NCBI GenBank assembly: GCA_023418315.1
Contig: JAEZZY010000037.1
Coordinates: 1-58,442, forward strand
From: Bacteroidota bacterium
GTDB lineage: Bacteria; Bacteroidota; Bacteroidia; Chitinophagales; Chitinophagaceae
DNA length: 58,442 bases
Reading direction: 5' to 3'
Both the position numbers and the translations under genes were made by a program. The notes under the pieces were generated by a model. That model saw nothing but the letters and a program-made list of their open reading frames with translations, ran no database searches and was not told the origin of the DNA. Shown here piece by piece: positions 1 through 8,380 of this stretch; the first letter of the stretch is position 1, and each line of letters starts with the position of its first letter.

Positions 1-1711
1 GGATAAAAGAGCTGACTGAAAGGTGGTTTGCGATTGAGCTACCTTGTTGTATTAATTTGCCCGTCATATCAAGTATAACATATTCGCCCAGTTGGTCTAT
101 TCCATTCACGGTGAGCTTGTCGCTTGCAGGGTTAGGAGACAGGGTAAGCTGCTTGATTCGTTGGGTAGCGGATGCCTTGGCAGGGCGGTATTGTACTGTA
201 GTGTTTGGGCTTTCTTTATAATAGATGACGCTGGGGTCATCTCCATTGCTCCATGCACTCAGCAGGTTGTAGCCTGTATTGCTGCTGCTGCTCAGCGCCA
301 GTCCCTTATTGCTGTAAGAATGATTGAGCGCCGGAGCTTGATTTATCTGGTAATAATTGAGGGTAGCAAGATTGCTGGTAGCGGCATCTACATCCCGACT
401 GTAGTAGAATTCAGGATCGTCTCCTACAGGATAATACCCGCACATATAGTATTGGTTGCCTATATTGAGTACGCTGGTAAACGGGTCGAAGGAATTGATA
501 CCTGTGCCTGCAGAAACGGCAGGACACATATGGTCCATCGTATCCCCGGGAAAGTGCAGTTGCAGGGTGGTGAAATTGCCTGCTGCATCCCTGTTGTAGC
601 CCTTAGGCAGGTAGCCTGCCGCGGTAAAGTTAATCTTATCATCTACGATGGCACATACCTGCCACTGTGTGGCATTAGGCGTAAGATCCACGTTGTTCTG
701 GCTCATGGATTCTATACGACCAAGCGCATATACTGTATTTTCTAAAACTGCGCTGCTAAGAGGGTTAGTTGTGCCGGCTATGTCCCATTCCGTGTAGCGC
801 AATTCGGTAGCATTGATAGGTGGCATAGATGGAAACCACGGCAGACTGGTTTTCGTATGCACCACATCCATCAACTCCCGGGTACCATTTAAGTTGCTAA
901 TCTCTGTACGGCAAGATACATCCGGATTCCATCCATATTGTGCAACACCCAAATTATCTAATATAAGAAACGGCATGGTCATATTGGTCTGAGTATAATC
1001 TATATCATCATAATAACCGATGAGATCCCACTGACTGCCTCCCGTACTTTGCTCAGTCCATACGGCTGCATACTGGTGCAGAGCGGGCAGCCAGCCGTTT
1101 ATCAACTGGGTAGAGTCCGTCCACATGTCTATATGCGGGGCACTGGTAGCCCTCGTGCTCAGCACCTCGGTATTCAGCAGCGTAGCGGCAAGGCTTGACG
1201 TACCTACATTCGTAATATGCCAATAATCCACTACCACCATAAACGTGCTTGAAGGGTCGTAGAATTTATGATACATATACTGGTCTCCGGTGTTGTAGAT
1301 GAGTCCGATAATGTAGTCTTGTCCGGGATTGTTCATATCATCGCCTATCACTATATCCGGAGCGGCAGCAAAATCTGCAGCGGCATCGAACGTAATCGAG
1401 TTGCCATTTTCATCTTCCACAAATACTTGTACATTGCTTTGCACATACCATTGGGCACCATCCCATACCGACTGGCGGTCATCCCAAGCTATGGCTTTAA
1501 GGCTGCCCTGGGCATCTTCAGAAGACCGCCGCTCCACCATATCGCAATTGATCGTGTGGTACACAGGGATGAATGTGGGGTTATATGTTTTAGAATTTAC
1601 TCCGCAAGCAATATCAGGGTCAGATGCCGGTATTTTTGTTTGAGCAAAAGTGCTGCTTACAGTAAGGGGGCAGGCAACTCCGAGAAGCCATGCTTTTAGT
1701 TTTTGTACCAT
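1..1711 (-). CDS. Secreted T9SS cargo protein, 3' end outside window
   Basis: I read one open frame of about 570 codons from the ATG at 1711 down to the window edge with no stop, so the C-terminus is cut off. It begins with a signal peptide (MVQKLKAWLLG..., cleavage probably after TFA). The last visible part, LTLSPNPASDKLTVNG followed by YVILDMTGKLIQQG, has the SPNPA start and the I-x-D-x-x-G-K strand typical of the T9SS type A sorting domain, so the protein is probably exported across the outer membrane and attached to or released from the surface. The middle, about 480 residues, is rich in Asn, Tyr, Trp and Asp and matches no catalytic family I recognise. The forward-strand open frames in this stretch are antisense shadows. 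Confidence 0.8.
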   Translation of the reverse strand, partial: MVQKLKAWLLGVACPLTVSSTFAQTKIPASDPDIACGVNSKTYNPTFIPVYHTINCDMVERRSSEDAQGSLKAIAWDDRQSVWDGAQWYVQSNVQVFVEDENGNSITFDAAADFAAAPDIVIGDDMNNPGQDYIIGLIYNTGDQYMYHKFYDPSSTFMVVVDYWHITNVGTSSLAATLLNTEVLSTRATSAPHIDMWTDSTQLINGWLPALHQYAAVWTEQSTGGSQWDLIGYYDDIDYTQTNMTMPFLILDNLGVAQYGWNPDVSCRTEISNLNGTRELMDVVHTKTSLPWFPSMPPINATELRYTEWDIAGTTNPLSSAVLENTVYALGRIESMSQNNVDLTPNATQWQVCAIVDDKINFTAAGYLPKGYNRDAAGNFTTLQLHFPGDTMDHMCPAVSAGTGINSFDPFTSVLNIGNQYYMCGYYPVGDDPEFYYSRDVDAATSNLATLNYYQINQAPALNHSYSNKGLALSSSSNTGYNLLSAWSNGDDPSVIYYKESPNTTVQYRPAKASATQRIKQLTLSPNPASDKLTVNGIDQLGEYVILDMTGKLIQQGSSIANHLSVSSFI

Positions 1712-1797
1712 TTTTTAATTTTTTAGTAGTTAAAGAAATGGTTGGCGTGTATAGATTGCGGATACATTATTATTTATAACCGGTAGAAAATGTGAAT

Positions 1798-1805
1798 CAA
1801 AGATA
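1798..1805 (-). promoter_or_regulatory. Bacteroidota -7 box (TATCTTTG)
   Basis: The reverse strand reads TATCTTTG, a match to TAnnTTTG. It would start transcription near 1792 and leave a leader of about 80 bases before the T9SS cargo gene. No clear -33 TTTG is seen. Confidence 0.45.
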
Positions 1806-1921
1806 ATTAACTCATATTTAAAAGGCAAGAGGTAAAACAGCGTTGCTGGTGAGAAAAATTCAACTCTTCTCCCTTTTCCCATCTTTTTTTACTGAACATA
1901 AAGACACCAAGATTCCTTCAT

Positions 1922-1955
1922 TTTGTAGTTTTATCCCGCAGATGGTATAAATTTG
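1922..1955 (+). promoter_or_regulatory. Bacteroidota promoter, TTTG / TAAATTTG
   Basis: TTTG at 1922-1925 and TAAATTTG at 1948-1955 are separated by 22 bases, close to the usual -33/-7 arrangement. The predicted start is near 1961, about 20 bases before the lipoprotein ATG. Confidence 0.55.
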
Positions 1956-1981
1956 CCCTTCACAAATAACTAAAACTTCTC

Positions 1982-2563
1982 ATGAAAAAAATCCTGTTTC
2001 CGCTCCTGCTTGCTTGCGGCGCAGCGGCTATGTTTGCTTCTTGCAACAAGATCGTAGATGAACTTAAAAAGAACATCAAAGCATTCAACTATGAAGCTCC
2101 GGTGGTAACTTATACCTTGCCCGCTTTGCCTGCCGGCGATACCTATAATTCCGAAAATCAAACCTATGATCTGAACATCAACGAAATCATAGACGAGTAT
2201 GTAAGCGAAGTAAATGTATCGCTGGATGATATTTCCAAAATATCCATCAATAAAATAACGCTGAGCATGGAAGACGGCGATGCGGAAAATAACTGGACTA
2301 ATTTTGAATCTGCTACCGTAAAAGCCAATACGGATAAAGGAAAAGCGGAAGGAAGAGAGGACCTGGCGGCTACGGCTACTATAGAAGATGTAGAAAGCGA
2401 GCGCTATACCGATAAAGTAATCAACTTTGCCGACCACAACCTGAAAGACTATGTGAACGGCGAAGGAACAAAAGTAACCTATTCCATCAGCGCCAAAGCC
2501 AGAAGGGAAGTAACGAAAGAACTAAAAATACACGCTACGATTCAATACAGCTTTAAACCATAA
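1982..2563 (+). CDS. Predicted lipoprotein of unknown function
   Basis: A 193-residue protein with a lipoprotein signal: MKK, a hydrophobic stretch, then the lipobox FASC with the acylated Cys at about residue 21. The mature part is acidic and Asn/Asp-rich and looks like a small beta-rich domain (alternating strands around residues 70-120, e.g. INKITLSMEDGDAENNW). I do not recognise a named family. It stands alone between its own promoter and a strong terminator, so it is a single-gene unit. It most likely sits in the periplasm anchored to a membrane, or on the cell surface. Confidence 0.85.
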   Translation: MKKILFPLLLACGAAAMFASCNKIVDELKKNIKAFNYEAPVVTYTLPALPAGDTYNSENQTYDLNINEIIDEYVSEVNVSLDDISKISINKITLSMEDGDAENNWTNFESATVKANTDKGKAEGREDLAATATIEDVESERYTDKVINFADHNLKDYVNGEGTKVTYSISAKARREVTKELKIHATIQYSFKP

Positions 2564-2582
2564 ATCATAGTAAAATGATACA

Positions 2583-2618
2583 ACGGCTGTGGAAACAAGG
2601 CTTTCCGCAGCCGTTTTT
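2583..2618 (+). terminator. Rho-independent terminator
   Basis: A 13-bp stem with one G-U pair (ACGGCTGTGGAAA / TTTCCGCAGCCGT), a 6-base loop and a T-run end the lipoprotein unit. Confidence 0.85.
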
Positions 2619-2716
2619 AATTTTGTACTATTGATTCCTAAAACCTGAGAATATAGCGCCACTTATATTCCCGGATAGCAAAAAATAAAACCAGTTACAG
2701 GACTTATAAATAAATC

Positions 2717-3994
2717 ATGACGTATAACCCCCGACTTGCTTTTCAACCTTTAGCCGTGCAGCAGCAACATCAGATAGCAGCACTGAACAGTTTGTTGAAA
2801 AAGCTGCATACACATTCCCCCTTTTATAAAAAGCTGTTTCGTGAACAAGGGATATCTCATTTCAATCTCCATTCCTTAAAGGATCTTTCGGCTTTCCCTA
2901 CCACTTCCAAAAATGATTTACAACAACACAATCTTGATTTTCTCTGTGTAGAAAAAACGCAAATCAGAGAATATACTGCCACTTCCGGCACGCTGGGCAA
3001 GCCCGTTACCATAGCGCTTACGGAACAAGACTTGAACCGGCTTGCCTATAACGAACAACAATCTTTTCTCTGTGCCGATGCGCAGCCGGATGATATTTTT
3101 CAATTGATGCTTACACTGGATCGTCAGTTTATGGCGGGGATGGCTTATTACCAAGGAATCGGCAAGATAGGGGCGGGGCTGGTGCGCACCGGTCCGGGGT
3201 TGCCTTCCATGCAGTGGGAAACCATCGAACGGCTGAAGGTAAACAGCATCGTAGCCGTACCTTCTTTTATGCTGAAATTGATAGCCTATGCAACGGAAAA
3301 CGGTATAGACCTTCGTAAGGCGCCGGTGAAAAAAGCAATCTGCATAGGGGAAAATCTTCGGGAGCAAAATTTTGAACTAAACACGCTCGGAAAAAAAATA
3401 AAACAGCAATGGAATATTGAATTATACAGCACCTACGCTTCCACAGAAATGCAAACGGCGTTTACCGAATGCAGGCACGGACAAGGCGGACACGAACAGC
3501 CGGATTTGATTTTTACGGAGATATTGGATGAAGAAGGAAACTCATTGCCCCAAGGCGAATACGGAGAAGTAACCATCACCACGCTGGGCGTGGAGGCTAT
3601 GCCTTTGCTGCGCTACCGGACGGGCGATGTAGCCTGCCTTTATGAAACGCCCTGCGCCTGTGGACGGCAATCGAGAAGAATCAGCCCTATCATAGGCAGG
3701 AAGCTGCAAATGATTAAATACAAAGGCACCACGCTTTACCCTCCCGCCATTTTTAATGTGCTGAATGAACTGGAAACGGTGAGTGAATATGTAGTGGAAG
3801 TGAGCAAGGATGAAATAGGCGGTGATTGGATGAAGATTTATATTCACGGGGAGGAAAGTGAGGAGTTGAAAAACAAGCTGAGAGCGCGTTTGCGGGTAAT
3901 GCCCGTTCTTGAATTTGTGGATGCGCATAGGATGCAGCAAATGCAATTTCCGGCAGCATCAAGAAAACAAATACGATTTATAGATAAGCGGTAG
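2717..3994 (+). CDS. PaaK-like adenylate-forming enzyme (phenylacetate-CoA ligase family)
   Basis: A 425-residue ANL-superfamily protein. The nucleotide-binding loop ATSGTLGKP lies at residues 88-96, a YASTE motif near 236, LRYRTGD near 298 and the hinge region GRKLQMIKYKG near 327, in the order expected for PaaK/LuxE-type acyl-adenylating enzymes. The length matches the family (about 430). It should activate a carboxylic acid to an acyl-AMP and then to a CoA thioester, but the acid cannot be read from sequence. No phenylacetate degradation genes are nearby, so a role in lipid or pigment precursor activation is equally possible. It converges on the diacylglycerol-kinase gene with a 17-base gap. 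Confidence 0.85.
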   Translation: MTYNPRLAFQPLAVQQQHQIAALNSLLKKLHTHSPFYKKLFREQGISHFNLHSLKDLSAFPTTSKNDLQQHNLDFLCVEKTQIREYTATSGTLGKPVTIALTEQDLNRLAYNEQQSFLCADAQPDDIFQLMLTLDRQFMAGMAYYQGIGKIGAGLVRTGPGLPSMQWETIERLKVNSIVAVPSFMLKLIAYATENGIDLRKAPVKKAICIGENLREQNFELNTLGKKIKQQWNIELYSTYASTEMQTAFTECRHGQGGHEQPDLIFTEILDEEGNSLPQGEYGEVTITTLGVEAMPLLRYRTGDVACLYETPCACGRQSRRISPIIGRKLQMIKYKGTTLYPPAIFNVLNELETVSEYVVEVSKDEIGGDWMKIYIHGEESEELKNKLRARLRVMPVLEFVDAHRMQQMQFPAASRKQIRFIDKR

Positions 3995-4011
3995 AAAAGC
4001 CCTGTTCTTTT

Positions 4012-4923
4012 TTATCCGGGAAATACCAGCCGCAGCGCTTGGTGATTGACGGTGGCAGAAAGCGATTTAGTCTTGCCCAGATATTCACCATCCACCTGAA
4101 AATACACTTTCTTTCTGACGGCTATGTGCAGGTTATCGGCTTGCAGGATTTCCGTTTTTCTGGGATTGAAAGGACGGTTGTAAAAAAGCATTTTCAGCAA
4201 TTCTATAAAGGATAATTTTCTGAGGATGATGACCTCAAACAGTCCGTCATGTATATCGCTCATCGGATTGATGCGCACGCCGGTGCCGTATTTTCCCGCA
4301 TTGGCAATCACCACCATAAACGCAGTGCGCCTAAGCGTTTGTTCTTTAATTCGGATGGTTACTTCCATCAGCCGTTTGCGCCATAATACCCGGAAAATTT
4401 CCTTCGCATAGCCCATTTTTCCGCGCATGTCATTCTCTTCAAAATATTTGACCAGTTGGGCGTTGATGCCTATATCACTCAGGTGTACGCACAGATGCTT
4501 TCCGTTGATGGAAAGGGTATCGGTCATTTTTACCTTTCCGTATAGCAATACCTCCATGCAGTCTTCCGTAGTGTCCGGCATTCCTATATCGTGTGCCATG
4601 CCATTGGCAGAGCCTGCCGGGAAGATAGCGATGGGTATATCCAAGCCTTGTGCGGCTTCCGCTACGGCTTTCAAGGTACCGTCGCCTCCTACGGCGGCTA
4701 TACGTCCGGGCCCGAAATCTTCAATCCGCTCCCGCAAGGAATGTAAATCCTCTTGGGCATTCATAAAATAAATGCGGTAGGAATGAGTTGTATTTTTGAG
4801 GTATTCGTGAATCTGCTTTTCCCAGTCTGCGGGTGATTTTCCCCATTGGAAACGGGCATCTTTTCCACTGCCCGATTTCGGGTTGATGATAAACAGTAAT
4901 TTTAAAGACGAAGGCGCAGGCAC
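4012..4923 (-). CDS. Diacylglycerol/lipid kinase family protein
   Basis: A 303-residue DagK/YegS-type kinase. The catalytic fold is shown by NPKSGSGKD (14-22), the GGDGTL nucleotide loop (79-84) and FPAGSANGMAHD (101-112), with the usual C-terminal beta domain ending in FQVDGE. It should phosphorylate diacylglycerol or a related lipid with ATP at the inner membrane face. The start is a GTG at 4923; no nearby ATG gives a better fit. It is transcribed divergently from an APP1-type phosphatidate phosphatase 105 bases away, which would run the opposite reaction. The lipid specificity is inferred only. Confidence 0.9.
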   Translation of the reverse strand: MPAPSSLKLLFIINPKSGSGKDARFQWGKSPADWEKQIHEYLKNTTHSYRIYFMNAQEDLHSLRERIEDFGPGRIAAVGGDGTLKAVAEAAQGLDIPIAIFPAGSANGMAHDIGMPDTTEDCMEVLLYGKVKMTDTLSINGKHLCVHLSDIGINAQLVKYFEENDMRGKMGYAKEIFRVLWRKRLMEVTIRIKEQTLRRTAFMVVIANAGKYGTGVRINPMSDIHDGLFEVIILRKLSFIELLKMLFYNRPFNPRKTEILQADNLHIAVRKKVYFQVDGEYLGKTKSLSATVNHQALRLVFPG

Positions 4924-5028
4924 GTTATTATAGCTTGTATGGTCAAAAATTTAGCACATTAGCGACATAGAAAATAAATTCCTATGAATCGCTCTTTGTA
5001 ATGAAACTGCTTATAAAAATAACGCCAG

Positions 5029-6045
5029 ATGGGTAAACGAACATTAAAAGAATGGGTGCTGAACAAACTGCATATCACCGGCACACCGGTGGTGCGTGTC
5101 TATAACGGCTATGGTGATGAAGATATGCTTTTGCTGATGGGGCATGTATTGAAACAATCGCCTCTGCCTAAGAAGAAGTTTAGAAAAGATTTCTTCAGCA
5201 ATAGTTTTTCCCTGCTGCGGTTATTTATGGTGGCGCCTTATCCTTCCGTAACGGTGCGGCTGGTATGGGGAACACAAGTGCTGGAAACGCAAACCGATCA
5301 AGACGGTTTTTTTAAATTTGAATGGACCTCCACTACCGATTTGCAACCGGGCTGGCACTCCGTAAAGGCAGAACTGACGCAAGGCAAATACGCAGGACTA
5401 TACGGCGAAGGAAAATTATTAGTACCGCATCCCTCGCAGTACGCACTCATTTCCGATATTGATGATACGTTTCTCATTTCTCATTCTGCTAATTTGTGGA
5501 AGAGGTTGTATGTATTGCTGACCAAGAATGCACGTACCCGCCGCCCGTTTGAAGGGGTGGCAACACATTACCGGCTTTTAGCCAACGGCACAGCGGGCAC
5601 AGAGCAAAATCCGTTTTTCTATGTCTCCAGCAGCGAATGGAATTTGTATGATTACATTCGGGAATTTAAAAAAAACTACAACATTCCCGAAGGGGTTTAT
5701 TTGCTGAATCAAATGAAAATGGGCATGGAATTTCTGCAAACGGGACAGGGAAAGCATGACGGCAAGTACATACGGATTGTGCGGATATTGAAAGAATTTC
5801 CGCATAGGAAATTTGTATTGCTGGGCGACGATACCCAGCGCGATCCCGATATTTATAGCCAGGTAGTGAAGGACTTTGCCGATCATATTATTTGCGTTTA
5901 TCTGCGGCATGTAGGCAAGCATAAAAAAGCATCTGTAGAACAAAAGGCGGAAGCGATAAAACGTGCCGGAGTAGAAGTACTGTATTTCAAAAAATCGGAG
6001 GAAGCGATTGCACATTCTAAAAGGATGGGGTTGATTCACGGCTAA
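5029..6045 (+). CDS. APP1-type phosphatidate phosphatase (DUF2183)
   Basis: A 338-residue HAD-like protein of the App1/DUF2183 family. The N-terminal half (about 20-130) is beta-rich; the catalytic half begins with SDIDDT (142-147), the DxDxT acylphosphate loop, and continues with FFYVSSSEWN and the second acidic motif LLGDDTQRDPDIY. Yeast APP1 converts phosphatidic acid to diacylglycerol; the bacterial substrate is less certain. No signal peptide or membrane helix is seen, so it is probably cytoplasmic and membrane-associated. Its divergent neighbour makes phosphatidic acid from diacylglycerol, which supports a lipid role. Confidence 0.85.
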   Translation: MGKRTLKEWVLNKLHITGTPVVRVYNGYGDEDMLLLMGHVLKQSPLPKKKFRKDFFSNSFSLLRLFMVAPYPSVTVRLVWGTQVLETQTDQDGFFKFEWTSTTDLQPGWHSVKAELTQGKYAGLYGEGKLLVPHPSQYALISDIDDTFLISHSANLWKRLYVLLTKNARTRRPFEGVATHYRLLANGTAGTEQNPFFYVSSSEWNLYDYIREFKKNYNIPEGVYLLNQMKMGMEFLQTGQGKHDGKYIRIVRILKEFPHRKFVLLGDDTQRDPDIYSQVVKDFADHIICVYLRHVGKHKKASVEQKAEAIKRAGVEVLYFKKSEEAIAHSKRMGLIHG

Positions 6046-6260
6046 AAGCACACCCTTATGAAATTGTTCCGGCGGATATAGGGAGCTGCAAAACATAGAA
6101 ACAGGGCAATGAAGCGGAGTTGCCATAATCCATCTAAATAAATTATAAATATTTTAATTTATTAACGAGATGTGAATAGGCGGTAACAATTATTAAATAA
6201 ACAATCTACTCTTTTTATTTGCGTAAACTCTATTTTTTTAACGCTTAAACACCTAACTAT

Positions 6261-6482
6261 ATGTTCAATGAAGAAGTTGCCATGATGATCTACAACAATG
6301 CCGATGTTATTAAAAGGGCAGAATCATTTGATAATTTTAAAGGTCATATATTACGCGGATTAGATCTTTTAAGAGGGCAGGAAATAAAAAGGTATATGTT
6401 CATTTCGGATAATGACAGACGGGATCTGGATTTGGCGTTGAAGTATAATATAGAATTGATGAGCACTATATTGATGCAATAA
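6261..6482 (+). CDS. Small hypothetical protein (73 aa)
   Basis: A short frame MFNEEVAMMIYNNADVIKRA... that looks helical and charged, with no signal peptide or membrane segment. I recognise no family. It has an AT-rich upstream region and is followed 46 bases later by a good terminator, which supports a real single-gene transcript. Nothing identifiable fills the 215 bases before it. Confidence 0.6.
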   Translation: MFNEEVAMMIYNNADVIKRAESFDNFKGHILRGLDLLRGQEIKRYMFISDNDRRDLDLALKYNIELMSTILMQ

Positions 6483-6528
6483 CTTTCTTGTTTAAGAAAA
6501 TAATTTTACGCTGTTTTGGTTAAAATGT

Positions 6529-6559
6529 AAAGTGTTACTCTTGTAGTAGCGCTTTTTTT
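6529..6559 (+). terminator. Rho-independent terminator
   Basis: An 11-bp stem with two G-U pairs (AAAGTGTTACT / AGTAGCGCTTT), a CTTGT loop and a T-run, just after the 73-residue gene. Confidence 0.75.
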
Positions 6560-6639
6560 ATGAAGACAAAAGTCTTTGAAAAATAAAAAACGGGAGAAGT
6601 CATTTTTAAGCCTGTGTTTGATTATAATCTCTATCCTAA

Positions 6640-6681
6640 TGGTGAAGTATCGAACACCTTACATAGCCTATATCTTCACCA
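6640..6681. repeat. Inverted repeat TGGTGAAG / CTTCACCA
   Basis: Two perfect 8-base arms (6640-6647 and 6674-6681) flank 26 bases in an otherwise empty intergenic stretch. There is no T-run, so it is not an obvious terminator; role unknown. Confidence 0.35.
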
Positions 6682-6704
6682 AAAAGCTACTGTACTAAAG
6701 GGAA

Positions 6705-6738
6705 ATGGGGCTGCCCTTATAGAGCAACCCCATGTTTT
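6705..6738. terminator. Possible terminator hairpin
   Basis: Arms ATGGGG(C)TGC and GCA(A)CCCCAT pair with one internal mismatch. A T-run follows on the forward strand, but the hairpin also sits just downstream of the reverse-strand tRNA-Leu and may end that transcript. Confidence 0.5.
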
Positions 6739-6757
6739 TCAGAAAAAATCTGTTTAG

Positions 6758-6842
6758 TGCGACAGAGGAGATTCGAACTCCCACGCCCGTTACAGGCGCT
6801 ACCACCTCAAAGTAGTGCGTCTACCAGTTTCGCCACCGTCGC
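6758..6842 (-). tRNA. tRNA-Leu (GAG)
   Basis: The reverse strand folds into a full cloverleaf. The acceptor GCGACGG pairs with CTGTCGC (one G-U), the discriminator is A, the anticodon loop is TTGAGGT with anticodon GAG, there is a long variable arm CGCCTGTAACGGGCG, and the T arm is GGGAGTTCGAATCTCC. CCA is not encoded. The long variable arm and the anticodon fix the identity as leucine. Confidence 0.95.
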
Positions 6843-6860
6843 ATTCCTTTTTAGGGAGTG

Positions 6861-6868
6861 CAAAGGTA
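6861..6868 (-). promoter_or_regulatory. -7 box (TACCTTTG) for tRNA-Leu
   Basis: The reverse strand reads TACCTTTG, 18 bases upstream of the mature tRNA 5' end. The -33 element is not clear. Confidence 0.55.
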
Positions 6869-6921
6869 AAGTTGAAAAACCAAATTGTAAAATGTTCTTT
6901 TGAAAAAGTTTAAACAGCCTC

Positions 6922-8058
6922 TTACCGCCGCAGCAATATTCTGAATGTGGTGCCTTTGCCTACTTCGGAGTGTAAGACGTACAGCGAGCCGTGATGGTAT
7001 TTGGAGATGATTCTTCGTGCCAGCGAAAGCCCTAAACCCCATCCTCTTTTCTTGGTGGTAAAGCCGGGGTTGAATATTTTGGTTACAATATGCTTGGGCA
7101 TTCCTTTCCCATTGTCCGAAACGTTTATTTTTACATTTTGCAGTGTGTTGATCACTTCAATATGTATTTTTCCTTCACCGTCTAACGCATCTAAGGCATT
7201 ACGCATCAGATTTTCTAATACCCAATCGAAGAGCGGTCCATTGATGTACACCGGAATTTCTTCTTCATTTGTTTGATAAGAAATAGTTACTTTTTTAGGA
7301 GCGCGTTTTTGCATATAAGCTGTCATGCTGCGGATATGCTTCATCAAGTCTTCCTCTTGCAATTCCGGATCACTACCTACTTTTCCAAAGCGCTCAGCTA
7401 CTAATTTTAGCCGGTTGAGGTCGTTGCGCATTTCTGCTACGGTTTCCCTATGTTCTTTATCTTCCGAGAGCAACTCCAACCAACCTTCCATAGAGGTGAG
7501 CGGTGTGCCAAGCTGATGTGCTGTTTCTTTGGAAAGCCCTACCCATACTTGGTTTTGTAGGGATCGGTTGGCAGTAGTAATAGCATATAAAATGACAGCA
7601 AGAAAGAGCAGAACCACCATCAATTGCACATAAGGGAAAAAGCGAAGTTGCGTTAGCAAGGAAGATTCGCCATAATACAGTTTTTGCGTCCCGAAGCCGA
7701 AATCTACCGTTATGGAAGCATGTTCTTTTTTAAATTTCTGTAGAATATCTTGCAGATGTCGGTGGGTAAATTTTGCATTGCCTGTATCAATGTTCTTGTA
7801 ATCTATGATGCTGTCATGTTCGTCAGTAAGGATAATGGGAATATTATTATTGTGCTGACTGATATTGAGAATATATTCGCTCGCTAATGGATCGGTTGTT
7901 TGCGAAAGCACTTTTAATCCTTCCACATATTGTTCCACTTTTCTTTTTTCATCTTGGGCAAGTTTGCCCGCCAGCAGATTGGTATAGTAAGCTGTAGCAG
8001 CTACGATACATAGGGCTATCACGATGAAATACGTTTTCCAGTTCAAAAATTGCTGCAT
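6922..8058 (-). CDS. Membrane sensor histidine kinase, orphan
   Basis: A 378-residue kinase. Membrane helices lie at about 10-30 and 142-162, enclosing a periplasmic sensor region of about 110 residues. The phospho-acceptor is H181 in SKETAHQLGTPLTSM, followed by an ATPase domain with NLMRNALDAL (N box), DNGKGMP (G1) and GWGLGLSLARRI (G2). No response regulator lies beside it, so its partner must be elsewhere. It is divergent from the small membrane gene at 8149. The sensor region matches no named domain I can identify. The ATG at 8058 directly precedes the first helix. Confidence 0.9.
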   Translation of the reverse strand: MQQFLNWKTYFIVIALCIVAATAYYTNLLAGKLAQDEKRKVEQYVEGLKVLSQTTDPLASEYILNISQHNNNIPIILTDEHDSIIDYKNIDTGNAKFTHRHLQDILQKFKKEHASITVDFGFGTQKLYYGESSLLTQLRFFPYVQLMVVLLFLAVILYAITTANRSLQNQVWVGLSKETAHQLGTPLTSMEGWLELLSEDKEHRETVAEMRNDLNRLKLVAERFGKVGSDPELQEEDLMKHIRSMTAYMQKRAPKKVTISYQTNEEEIPVYINGPLFDWVLENLMRNALDALDGEGKIHIEVINTLQNVKINVSDNGKGMPKHIVTKIFNPGFTTKKRGWGLGLSLARRIISKYHHGSLYVLHSEVGKGTTFRILLRR

Positions 8059-8113
8059 CTGCTATCGGGAACGAAATGATGGTAAAAATATTGCGATTTT
8101 GAGGAATAGCTAC

Positions 8114-8121
8114 TATTTTTG
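8114..8121 (+). promoter_or_regulatory. -7 box (TATTTTTG)
   Basis: TATTTTTG fits TAnnTTTG and would start transcription near 8126, about 23 bases before the ATG at 8149. Confidence 0.45.
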
Positions 8122-8148
8122 CGGTGTAATTTTTCATCCCACATAAAG

Positions 8149-8361
8149 ATGCAACAAAATAACCAAGAGAATCTTATAGATAACCAAGCAGATATTGAAT
8201 TGAGCAAACCCTCAAAATCACGGTTTCTGTTTTTACTTTTTTTCTTCTGTTATTTCATTTTCGCTTGGGCAGGTTGCTACAATCTTTATGAACATAAATT
8301 CGTTCCGAACGATAAAACGGTAGTGCCGGATAACACATTGTACGAGCCTAAGTACAAATAG
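8149..8361 (+). CDS. Small single-pass membrane protein
   Basis: A 70-residue protein starting at ATG 8149. A TTG further upstream would fall inside the presumed promoter leader, so it was not used. A polar N-terminus of about 25 residues is followed by one hydrophobic segment (FLFLLFFFCYFIFAWAGCY) and a short polar tail. No family is recognised. The glycosyltransferase gene starts 19 bases after its stop, so the two are probably co-transcribed. Confidence 0.65.
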   Translation: MQQNNQENLIDNQADIELSKPSKSRFLFLLFFFCYFIFAWAGCYNLYEHKFVPNDKTVVPDNTLYEPKYK

Positions 8362-8380
8362 TTTCACTTTATTGCAAGCC

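Noticed and set aside
92..1699. Forward-strand frames of 217 and 143 codons
   Set aside because: The reverse strand is one continuous reading frame with a signal peptide and a T9SS sorting domain; the forward frames lack recognisable features.
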